From NCBI GenBank assembly GCA_002362155.1, contig DETN01000115.1, positions 1-7,901 of the forward strand: a DNA stretch of 7,901 nt, written 5' to 3'. Origin of the DNA: Lachnospiraceae bacterium UBA3287. Its GTDB lineage: Bacteria; Bacillota; Clostridia; Lachnospirales; Lachnospiraceae. Shown in pieces: positions 1 through 6,412 of this stretch (position 1 is its first letter; the number at the start of each line of letters is the position of its first letter). The position numbers and the translations under genes were made by a program. Under the pieces are notes generated by a model, which was not told the DNA's origin, searched no databases, and worked only from the letters and a program-made list of their open reading frames with translations.

Positions 1-394
1 CGGCGTTGGCCAGGGTATCCGCATAATGGCCGGGGGATGGATGGCAGACCAGGCCCGCCCTCTTGTGGACGGCCAGGATGTCCGGGTCCTCATAGAGGAC
101 CGTAAGGGGCCCCACCTCCGGAGCGGGATCGGCCCAGACCACTTTTCCGGGGGCCGGCGCTGTGTCCGTTCCCTCCCGGATGTCCTCTCCCCGGTCCATC
201 AGCTGCAGGGACAGCAAGTCTCCTTCCTTCAGGGTCCTGTTGACCCTGGCCCTTTCCCCGTTCAGGCAGATCCCGTCCTTTCTGAACTTCATCCGTCCGA
301 TCTGGCCGGCAGAAAAGCCCAGTTCCTTAAGCCATGCGGATATGGTCTTTCCCTCCTCTTTCCCGGAGGCTGTATAGCTGACGATTCGTTTCAT
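1..394 (-). CDS. RluA-family RNA pseudouridine synthase, N-terminal part (3' end outside window)
   Basis: Partial gene: 131 codons are visible and the rest lies beyond the left edge. Enzymes of this family isomerise specific uridines in rRNA or tRNA to pseudouridine. Residues about 14-66 look like an S4-type RNA-binding domain (ISAWLKELGFS, then a NGERARVNRTLKEGDLL stretch). The catalytic domain begins near residue 97 with LTVLYEDPDILAVHKRAG followed by HPSPGHYADTLANA, which matches the family's usual opening 'ilYEDedilvvnKPaG..vHPs..h...TLaNal'. The catalytic Asp motif (GRLD-type) would lie further on and is not in the window. The start is supported by GGGAG six bases upstream (401-405). Only 18 bases separate it from the permease stop codon, so it is probably co-transcribed with the exporter. 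Family membership is clear. The RNA target cannot be told. The usual N-K-P before AG reads H-K-R here. Confidence 0.88.
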   Translation of the reverse strand, partial: MKRIVSYTASGKEEGKTISAWLKELGFSAGQIGRMKFRKDGICLNGERARVNRTLKEGDLLSLQLMDRGEDIREGTDTAPAPGKVVWADPAPEVGPLTVLYEDPDILAVHKRAGLVCHPSPGHYADTLANA

Positions 395-412
395 TTGATT
401 CTCCCGCCTCCG

Positions 413-3400
413 TCATTCCACGCTCTTCAAGGATTCGATCATGTCCACCTTTTTCAGGGAGAAATACATGGCCCCGTTGACTAAAAGCGCGAAGCCGAAG
501 GTGATCAGGGTGCTGTAAACATAGCTGACAGGCCGGATGCTGCGGCCGAACATCATCAGGTCCACTTCCACCGTGACAATGGTGAAATGATGCAGGACGG
601 TGCCGAAAACGATCCCTGCCAGAATGCCGAAGATGGTCAGGAGGACATTCTCGCGGTAGACATAGGCGGCCACCTCCGTGTCAAAGAAGCCCAGGACCTT
701 GAGGGTCGCCAGCTCCCTTCTCCTTTCCATGATGTTGATGCTGTTGAGGTTATAGAGGACCACGAAGGCCAGAAGGCCGGCGGAGACGATCAGGACCAGA
801 ACGATGTTGCCCAGGATGCTCAGCATGTCATCGATGGACTTTTCCAGGTCCGTGGTAAAGCGCACGCCGGTGCAGCCCTTCAGATTCATAAGGAAGGCGC
901 CCATATCGGACTCCTCCTTCTGAGTCTTTTTCTCATAATTAACGTAGAGACTATTGTAGGAGGGCTCCTCTCCGTAGAGGGCTCTGTAGGCGGAGGGGGA
1001 CAGGAAAAGGTAGTGGAGAACATAGTTCTCGGCTATGGCCGTGACTTTGATCTCAACGTTCTTTTTGCCGTCCCTGGCTATGGTCACCGTATCCCCCACG
1101 GAAAGGTCCAGCATGGAGGCTGTCTTTTCGCAGATGACAGCCCCCTCCCGGGGAAAGTCATAGGATTCGTGGCTGATCCTGTCCCGAAGCTTTAAAAAGT
1201 CCCCCATCTCTTCGGGATGCTCCGGAATATAGAGGTTTGCCGTCCGGATATGGCCATCGTGCTGCAGGTCTACCGACAGAAGGCTCAGCCTCTGGGCCCC
1301 CGTCACGCCGGGGTAGTCCTCTACGGCGCGGGTCAGTTCCTCCCATTCCTTCTCTGAAGTCTTCTTGTCCACGGACAGGGAGGCCTCCTGGGTGAAGATG
1401 TGGATGTACTGGTTCTTTGCCACCTCGTTGATGGAGTCGTGCAGGCCGAAGCCCACAAGGAGCAGGGCCATGCAGCCGCCTACGCCGATGACGGTCATGA
1501 TAAAGCGCTTTTTATAGCGGGTCAGGTTGCGCAGGGCAGCCTTGCGGGTAAAGTTCAGCCGGCTCCAGAGGAAGGGGATCCTCTCCAGAAGGATCCTGCG
1601 GCCGCTCTTTGGCGCCTCGGGCCGCATCAGCTCTGCGGGCTGGGCCCTGAGCTGGCCCAGGCAGGAAAGGAGGGTGGCGCCGCCGGTGCACAGGGCGGCG
1701 GCCCCCAGTCCCAGAAAGGCCTGGTCCCAGTTGACGGGGGAAAAGACATAGAGCATGCCCGTATACATGATCCCGTAGGACTGAATGATCAGCCGGGGCA
1801 GGAACCATTCCCCGAAGGCCGTGCCGATGATCCCTCCCGTCAGGGTGGCCAGCATGGCGTAGAAAAGATATCTGCCCGCTATGGCCCCGTCGGAATAGCC
1901 CAGGGCCTTGAGGGTGCCGATCTGGACCCTCTGCTCGTCCACCATGCGGGTCATGGCCGTCAGGCTGACCAGGGCGGCCACCAGGAAAAAGATGACCGGG
2001 AAGACATGGCCCAGAGAGGTCATGCGGTCCGCGTTCTGATCATAGCCCACGATGCTTTCCGTAAGCTTCCGGTCCAGGACGTACCATTCCGGCACCTCCA
2101 GCTCTTCCAGCTCCTTTTCCCCGTCGGCGATCTCGACCTTGGCGTCCTCGATCTTTTTTATGGCGTCGGGATAGGCCTCGTCATACTCCGCCTGGGCGTC
2201 CTCCAGCTCCTTCCTGGAGTCCTCCAGTTCCTTTTTTCCGTCGGAGAGCTTCTCTTCGCCCTCTTTCAGTTCCTTTTCGGCGTCCAGGATATCCTTCCAT
2301 CCGTCGTCGATCTTCTTCTGGCCCTCGTTTGCCTTGTCCAGGTTCTTCTGCAGGGTCTTTCTGCCCTCCTTCAGGGCCGACTCACCGGAGGAGATCTGCT
2401 TTTTGGCGCTATCCAGCTCTTTCCTGCTTCCCTCCAGCTCCTTTTTTCCCGAGGTCAGAAGGGCAAGGGCCCCGTCCAGCTGGTCCTTTACGGCAGAGAG
2501 CTCAGTTCCGCTTTTATCCAGGGTCTCCTTTGTCTGATCCAGCACTTCCTTCGATGCGGCAAGCTCCAGATCCCCCGCATCCAGCTCTTCCACGGCCAGG
2601 TCCAGCTCTTTTTTCGTGGCGGAAAGCTCTGCTTCTGCCGCCTCCAGATCCAATGCGGCCGCATCCAGAGAGGCCTTTTTCTCTGTCAGCTCCTTCCTTG
2701 CTCCTTCCAGGGCCCCCTTCTGCTCTTCCAGGGCAGAGCGCATGATCTCATAGTCCTCTGCCTCCGGGTCCAGAGCCGCCAGGGCCCCTTCCAGGGCAGC
2801 TTCCTTTTCCGAAAGGACCCTGTCTGCCTCCTGCCAGGCGGACAGGCCGCTGTCAAAGGCAGCTTTGTTTTCTTCATAAAGGGCAAGGCCTTCCTCATAC
2901 CGGGCAAGGCCCGCTTCATAAGCCTCTCTTCCGGCCCTGCTCCCGGCAAGGCCCTCTTCGTAGCGGGCAAGGCCTTCTTCATACTGGGCAAGGCCCGCCT
3001 GGTACTGGCCAAAGCCCGCTTCATACTGGGCAAGGCCCGCTTCATAGTCTTCCTGGCTCTTGGAAAACTTTTCAAGGCCCTCCCGGTAGGCTTTTTCGCC
3101 TGCGCTTACCTGGCCTTTTGCCTTCTCCAGCTCCTTTTCCTTATCCTTCAGAGTCTGCTGCCCTTCCCGGATCTGCTTTTTTCCGTCGTCCAGCTCCTTC
3201 TGGGCATCCTCCAGCTCCTTTTTCCCGTCCGCCACTTCCTTCCAGCCGTCGGCGATCTCCTTTTCCGAATCCTCTATCTCCTTTTCGGCGTCGGCCACTT
3301 CCTTCCAGCCGTCGGAGAGCTCCTTTTCGGCGTCGGAAAGCTCCTTCTCTCCGTCCCGGACCTTCTCCCTGGCTTCGCTTATGGCGTCCATGCCTTCCTG

Positions 3401-4168
3401 ATAGACCTGGTCATAGCGTCTTATGACCGCCACTTCGGAAAGGGCGTCGATCCGTTCCGTCACCGCCTCCACCAGGCTGTCGTAAGCTTCACTGAAGGTC
3501 AGCTCCAAGTCCGCGCTTTCTACCCGCAGATAGGCTTCCGTATAGATATCCATGTCGTAGACGGCCGGATCCACAAGGACAAAGCCGTCTATGGATCCGT
3601 CTCCCGTGGAGCCGGATCCTCTGGTCAGGTCTGTATAATAGGGAAGATATCCCATGCCCACGATGGTAAAGGTATCCGTTTTCATGGTCTCTTCCAGGGC
3701 CTCGTCGTCGCCGGATTCAAAGGTCAGGGTATCCCCGATCCGATAGCCTTCCTGGATGAAGTTGTCCGCATCCACAAGGCACTCGTGGATGCCTTTGGGG
3801 AGCCTTCCCTCCGATACCACCGCTTCGTTGATGCCCGCTGTCGCCCCTATGGTGCGGATGGACAGGGCGGCGTCCCGGGTATGGAGGATGACCTCTCTGG
3901 TCCTTCCCCCCACGGCCATGGCCACGCCCTCGATCCCGGCAAGGTCCCGGATATCCTCCCCTGTCAGTCCCAGGGTGCTGACCACCCTTACGTCCATCAG
4001 GGCATTGTCGTCGTAGAAGCGGTCTGCCGAATACTTCATGTCGAAGCCCGTGGAACGAAGGCCCGAAAAGAAAGCCGTCCCCAGCATGACGATGCAGAAG
4101 ATGGACAGGAATCTTCCCTTATTCAGTTTGATCTCCCGGAATAAATCCTTCCAGAGGGCGTTTTTCAT
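413..4168 (-). CDS. FtsX-type ABC exporter permease with giant extracellular coiled coil
   Basis: Membrane subunit of an ABC exporter, 1251 residues, much longer than plain FtsX/MacB-type permeases because of an inserted rod. The N-terminus is rich in Lys/Arg (cytoplasmic), followed by TM1 at about 20-36, an extracellular MacB-like domain at about 45-250, a coiled coil at about 258-690, TM2-4 at about 723-740, 770-790 and 815-838, TM5 at about 888-908, a second extracellular domain at about 911-1117, and TM6-8 at about 1119-1140, 1173-1192 and 1217-1238. This is the two-times-four helix layout of the double FtsX (ABC3) permeases. Each half has the cytoplasmic coupling motif: VQIGTLKALGYSD at 748-760 and RRELATLKVLGFFDTE at 1150-1165. 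It starts six bases after the ATPase stop codon with no convincing ribosome binding site, so translation probably depends on coupling. Its partner is the upstream ATPase. The substrate is unknown; lipids, peptides or envelope-directed mechanical signalling are all possible for this family. Confidence 0.93.
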   Translation of the reverse strand: MKNALWKDLFREIKLNKGRFLSIFCIVMLGTAFFSGLRSTGFDMKYSADRFYDDNALMDVRVVSTLGLTGEDIRDLAGIEGVAMAVGGRTREVILHTRDAALSIRTIGATAGINEAVVSEGRLPKGIHECLVDADNFIQEGYRIGDTLTFESGDDEALEETMKTDTFTIVGMGYLPYYTDLTRGSGSTGDGSIDGFVLVDPAVYDMDIYTEAYLRVESADLELTFSEAYDSLVEAVTERIDALSEVAVIRRYDQVYQEGMDAISEAREKVRDGEKELSDAEKELSDGWKEVADAEKEIEDSEKEIADGWKEVADGKKELEDAQKELDDGKKQIREGQQTLKDKEKELEKAKGQVSAGEKAYREGLEKFSKSQEDYEAGLAQYEAGFGQYQAGLAQYEEGLARYEEGLAGSRAGREAYEAGLARYEEGLALYEENKAAFDSGLSAWQEADRVLSEKEAALEGALAALDPEAEDYEIMRSALEEQKGALEGARKELTEKKASLDAAALDLEAAEAELSATKKELDLAVEELDAGDLELAASKEVLDQTKETLDKSGTELSAVKDQLDGALALLTSGKKELEGSRKELDSAKKQISSGESALKEGRKTLQKNLDKANEGQKKIDDGWKDILDAEKELKEGEEKLSDGKKELEDSRKELEDAQAEYDEAYPDAIKKIEDAKVEIADGEKELEELEVPEWYVLDRKLTESIVGYDQNADRMTSLGHVFPVIFFLVAALVSLTAMTRMVDEQRVQIGTLKALGYSDGAIAGRYLFYAMLATLTGGIIGTAFGEWFLPRLIIQSYGIMYTGMLYVFSPVNWDQAFLGLGAAALCTGGATLLSCLGQLRAQPAELMRPEAPKSGRRILLERIPFLWSRLNFTRKAALRNLTRYKKRFIMTVIGVGGCMALLLVGFGLHDSINEVAKNQYIHIFTQEASLSVDKKTSEKEWEELTRAVEDYPGVTGAQRLSLLSVDLQHDGHIRTANLYIPEHPEEMGDFLKLRDRISHESYDFPREGAVICEKTASMLDLSVGDTVTIARDGKKNVEIKVTAIAENYVLHYLFLSPSAYRALYGEEPSYNSLYVNYEKKTQKEESDMGAFLMNLKGCTGVRFTTDLEKSIDDMLSILGNIVLVLIVSAGLLAFVVLYNLNSINIMERRRELATLKVLGFFDTEVAAYVYRENVLLTIFGILAGIVFGTVLHHFTIVTVEVDLMMFGRSIRPVSYVYSTLITFGFALLVNGAMYFSLKKVDMIESLKSVE
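2099..3397 (-). other. coiled-coil rod inside the permease (residues about 258-690)
   Basis: This region encodes about 62 heptads in one unbroken register. From residue 277, every seventh residue is hydrophobic or aromatic with one exception up to 466, and from 480 to 662 it is Leu or Ile at 25 of 27 positions. The residue three places later is usually Gly, Ala, Ser or Thr. This is the x-x-x-Leu-x-x-Gly heptad style known from YhgE/Pip-type proteins and some FtsX-type permeases. Typical heptads are DGEKELS and DAEKELS (outgoing arm) and KKELEDS and RKELEDA (returning arm). The only prolines are P468, close to the midpoint, and P667 near the returning end. Since TM1 and TM2 flank the segment, it must fold back, giving two arms of about 196-198 residues. 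The fold is inferred; the heptads are seen directly. Confidence 0.85.
2873..3040 (-). repeat. eight tandem 21-base units encoding aromatic heptads in the permease
   Basis: Eight consecutive 21-base units encode residues 377-432 as variants of AGLAQYE / EGLARYE. The units at 2978-2998 and 3020-3040 are identical over all 21 bases, and the unit at 2894-2914 differs from them at two bases. The fourth and fifth units from the left (encoding EGLAGSR and AGREAYE) are the most diverged. The array stays in frame with the coding sequence, so each gained or lost unit changes the rod by exactly one heptad. Near-identity at the DNA level suggests recent slippage or unequal recombination, which is an inference. 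Confidence 0.85.
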
Positions 4169-4174
4169 AAGTTT

Positions 4175-4876
4175 TTACCACTCGATCTCTTCTACAGGTA
4201 CGGGATCCGGATTCAGCTTCATGGAGCTGACTTTTCCGTTTTTGATCTTAATGACCCTGTCCGCCATGGGGGTCAGGGCGCTGTTATGGGTGATGACCAC
4301 CACCGTCATGCCCCTGTTCCTGCACATATCCTGCAGAAGCTTCAGGATGGCCTTGCCGGTCACATAGTCCAGGGCGCCGGTGGGCTCATCGCACAGAAGG
4401 AGCTTGGGATTCTTGGCCAGGGCCCTGGCGATGGCCACCCTCTGCTGCTCGCCGCCGGAGAGCTGGGCGGGAAAGTTGTTCTTTCTCCCCAGAAGGCCCA
4501 CTTCCTCCAGGACCTTTTCCGGATCCATGGGGCTTTTGCAGATCTGCATGGCCAGCTCCACGTTTTCCAGAGCGGTCAGGTTCTGCATCAGGTTGTAGAA
4601 CTGGAAGACAAAGCCCACGTTCTCCCGCCTGTAGGCCGCCATCTGCCGCCCTTTGAGGCCGCTGATGTCCAGGCCGTCCACCACCACTTTTCCCCCTGTC
4701 AGGGTATCCATCCCTCCCAGGATGTTGAGGACCGTGGTCTTGCCGGCCCCGGAAGGACCGACGATGATGGCGAACTCGCCCTTGCCGATCTCAAAGCTGA
4801 TCCCGTCGCAGGCCCTGATCTCCACCTCTCCCATCCGGTATATCTTCGTCACATTTTCCGCGGATATATATGCCAT
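4175..4876 (-). CDS. ABC exporter ATP-binding subunit (MacB/LolD-type)
   Basis: Cytoplasmic ATPase of 233 residues that powers the permease encoded next to it. All nucleotide-binding motifs are present and intact: Walker A GPSGAGKT (40-47), Q-loop Gln92 in FVFQFYNL, signature LSGGEQQR (139-146), Walker B LLLCDE (159-164) with catalytic Glu164, D-loop GALD (167-170) and switch His197 in VVITHN. The FVFQFYNLMQNLTALENVEL and DEPTGALD stretches are typical of the MacB/LolD/FtsE-like group that serves FtsX-type permeases. The 3' neighbour six bases away is such a permease, so they almost certainly form one exporter. The start is supported by AAGGAG at 4889-4894, though the 12-base spacing is longer than usual; the conserved ISAENVTKIYR region leaves no good later start. 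A short acidic tail (residues about 216-233) follows the ATPase fold. The exported substrate is unknown. Confidence 0.95.
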   Translation of the reverse strand: MAYISAENVTKIYRMGEVEIRACDGISFEIGKGEFAIIVGPSGAGKTTVLNILGGMDTLTGGKVVVDGLDISGLKGRQMAAYRRENVGFVFQFYNLMQNLTALENVELAMQICKSPMDPEKVLEEVGLLGRKNNFPAQLSGGEQQRVAIARALAKNPKLLLCDEPTGALDYVTGKAILKLLQDMCRNRGMTVVVITHNSALTPMADRVIKIKNGKVSSMKLNPDPVPVEEIEW

Positions 4877-4921
4877 AATGCTTCTGCTCTCCTTAAGCAG
4901 GGACTACAGTTCGTCATTTTA

Positions 4922-4930
4922 ATGATAACA
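4922..4930 (-). promoter_or_regulatory. candidate extended -10 promoter for the exporter operon
   Basis: The minus strand reads TGTTATCAT here: a TG-n element directly before TATCAT, which matches the vegetative -10 consensus TATAAT at five of six bases. No good -35 box lies 16-18 bases upstream (best match about three of six), which an extended -10 can tolerate but which would also fit a promoter that needs an activator. Transcription would start near 4915, leaving a leader of about 38 bases with the AAGGAG ribosome site. It is the best candidate in the 249-base gap, but by eye only. Confidence 0.4.
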
Positions 4931-4965
4931 GCGGCTTTCCCTTTGTGCTACAGCCATTTTTGTTA

Positions 4966-4998
4966 CAGTATGCGCAAAATCAGTGGAAAAGCATACTG
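4966..4998. repeat. perfect 8-base inverted repeat, possible operator
   Basis: CAGTATGC at 4966-4973 and its exact reverse complement GCATACTG at 4991-4998 are separated by 17 bases. The repeat lies between the terminator of the peptidase operon and the candidate promoter of the exporter operon, with its centre about 67 bases upstream of the expected transcription start. Half-site centres are 25 bases apart, a little over two helical turns, which would suit a dimeric regulator bound as an activator. A chance match or a weak RNA hairpin cannot be excluded. Confidence 0.45.
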
Positions 4999-5005
4999 GA
5001 GGGAT

Positions 5006-5059
5006 AAAAAAGCCGCAGGGAAGGAAGGGGCTCTTAAAGTCCCTGCCTCCCCTGCGGCT
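5006..5059 (-). terminator. intrinsic terminator of the tldD-tldE operon
   Basis: On the minus strand AGCCGCAGGG (5059-5050) pairs perfectly with CCCTGCGGCT (5020-5011), and T residues follow directly at 5010-5006. Pairing continues inwards for four more bases, then one mismatch and four further pairs, leaving a loop of about 11 bases. The hairpin begins 66 bases after the tldE stop codon. On the plus strand the hairpin has no T-run, so it works only for minus-strand transcripts. It should separate the peptidase operon from the exporter operon. Confidence 0.9.
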
Positions 5060-5125
5060 GCAGAGTCATATGAAACAAACGTAAAAACCAGTTCAGGCCG
5101 TTGATACCGGGATTCCCTCCACTGT

Positions 5126-6400
5126 TCAGGCGCCGGCTACCCTGACGTCCGGGATCAGGACCGCCAGAGGGCCTTCATAGAAGGCGTCTTTGTAACGCTC
5201 CCTGGAAAAGATCAGCTTTCCCTGGGAAGCAAGAAGGCTTCCGTTGACGGAGCCTCCCGTCAGGGGAATGATCTCACCATCTTCCCCCCTTGCAAGGGCC
5301 AGGCGGATCTCACCCGCGAAGTGGCCGTCCATGGCGTCGGTCTGGAAATCCGAGAAGCTGACTGTTTCCAGGGCGCCGCTCTTTTTCATTTCCTCCAGAG
5401 GCATGGTCCCGGCGTCCAGAAGGATCTTCTCATAGCTGCCTGTGGGCTCGATTCCCAGATAGAAGGCAAATCTGGATCCGCCGTGGATGGCGGCAAGGAC
5501 CCCGTCCTGTAAAAGGGGCCTGTCCTTCATGGGAATGCCCTCGCTGCTGAAGGGAAGGGCCGAGGAAAGGGTCAGGTTCAGCCTTTCGCCGCCCTCCGTT
5601 TCTCCCTGGACATTGTCGCCTTTCTTCCAGGTGGAATAGCCGGGGTAGACCATGGCGGATTCGGATCTTTCCATGTAGAACTTAAGGAGCTCCCGCAGGT
5701 TCTCCCCTGTCAGGATAACGGAGCAGGTGCCCGCTTTGGGAGCCTTTACGGCCGCGGCCCGAAGGCGCACGTCCCTTACGGCATCCTGAAGCTTTTCTCC
5801 CAGGGATTTAAGATCCAGGTCCGTATAGGAGAACTGGCGGTACTGCTCCACGTCCTCGGGCTCTCTGCACTGGGCAACGAACTCGCCCCGCAGCACGTCC
5901 CGCATGTAGGAGACGTCCGTCCCTGCGGAGTCCAGGATCCGGACAGCGGACCTTCTGACAAAGATCTCCGCGGAATTGATAAAGGCCTTCTCGTCCGATT
6001 CCACGGATAGGAAAAGGTCAGCCACTTTTCCGGCCGCCTCCTCCAGAGGCATGTCCCTGTAGTCGGAAGTGGAAGGGACCAGGTCCGAAACGCAGGGGGC
6101 CGGCAGTTCATAGAAGGGATTTTTCACAAAAGAGGCCGCGAAATAGGCATTCTTTATCTTCTGCTCCATCTCTTCGTCGGTAAGGCCCTGCTCCAGGTAG
6201 ATCAGGGCGGAGCCCCGGTACTTTTTGCCTTCTTCCTCGAAATCCCGGAAGATCTCGGCCTTAATGGTCCCGATCTTTTTAAACCGGGGCATATCCAGTT
6301 TCTTTCTGATCAGATACAGCTCTGCGGCCTCCGTCAGGGTATATGTCAGTCTGTAGACACTGACGCCGCACTTTTTTAATATTTCCTTGATTCTGTCCAT
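5126..6400 (-). CDS. tldE: TldE/PmbA-type partner subunit of the TldD metallopeptidase
   Basis: 424 residues, slightly shorter than E. coli TldE/PmbA (about 450). In characterised pairs TldE forms a complex with TldD and helps build the tunnel that limits access to unfolded peptides, while TldD supplies the metal. As expected for TldE there is no HExxxH; the corresponding region reads around LRELLKFYMER (235-245). Family traits include the N-terminal stretch AAELYLIRKKLDMPRFKK (25-42), a TldE-like middle part with DLVPSTSDY (106-114), and a C-terminus ending IPDVRVAGA, like the usual 'GVTVAG' end. The start follows the tldD stop by 12 bases, and AAGGGGG just upstream (6407-6413) runs into that stop codon, implying translational coupling. 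It is strongly diverged and was identified by pairing, length and pattern together. Its substrate is unknown. Confidence 0.85.
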   Translation of the reverse strand: MDRIKEILKKCGVSVYRLTYTLTEAAELYLIRKKLDMPRFKKIGTIKAEIFRDFEEEGKKYRGSALIYLEQGLTDEEMEQKIKNAYFAASFVKNPFYELPAPCVSDLVPSTSDYRDMPLEEAAGKVADLFLSVESDEKAFINSAEIFVRRSAVRILDSAGTDVSYMRDVLRGEFVAQCREPEDVEQYRQFSYTDLDLKSLGEKLQDAVRDVRLRAAAVKAPKAGTCSVILTGENLRELLKFYMERSESAMVYPGYSTWKKGDNVQGETEGGERLNLTLSSALPFSSEGIPMKDRPLLQDGVLAAIHGGSRFAFYLGIEPTGSYEKILLDAGTMPLEEMKKSGALETVSFSDFQTDAMDGHFAGEIRLALARGEDGEIIPLTGGSVNGSLLASQGKLIFSRERYKDAFYEGPLAVLIPDVRVAGA

Positions 6401-6412
6401 AACGCTTCCCCC

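Noticed and set aside
2873..3040. CRISPR-like or minisatellite array
   Set aside because: The 21-base units are contiguous without spacers and lie in frame inside a coding region, so they are protein heptads.
2099..3397. SMC, myosin or kinesin-like protein from the coiled-coil composition
   Set aside because: Similarity to such proteins would come only from heptad composition. The segment is bounded by FtsX-type membrane domains, and no head or hinge domain of those families is present.
1400..4144. Very long open frame (914 codons) on the plus strand opposite the permease
   Set aside because: It is antisense to a well-supported permease. It stays open because the biased, repetitive coiled-coil codons rarely give stop codons in that frame. 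Its translation is low-complexity with no recognisable domain, and no ribosome site was seen.
4175..4876. FtsE of the cell-division pair FtsEX, or LolD
   Set aside because: The ATPase motifs fit the wider group, but the partner is a 1251-residue double-FtsX permease, unlike the short four-helix FtsX or the Gram-negative LolC/LolE.
4922..5104. Plus-strand small ORF of about 60 codons (start MITAAFPL) as a possible peptide precursor
   Set aside because: There is no ribosome site before the ATG. The frame runs through the terminator hairpin and promoter region, and the product has no leader/core pattern.
5126..6400. TldE as a degenerate TldD that has lost its zinc motif through mutation
   Set aside because: Absence of HExxxH is normal for the TldE partner subunit. 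The gene is intact and coupled to tldD, so it is not a pseudogene.
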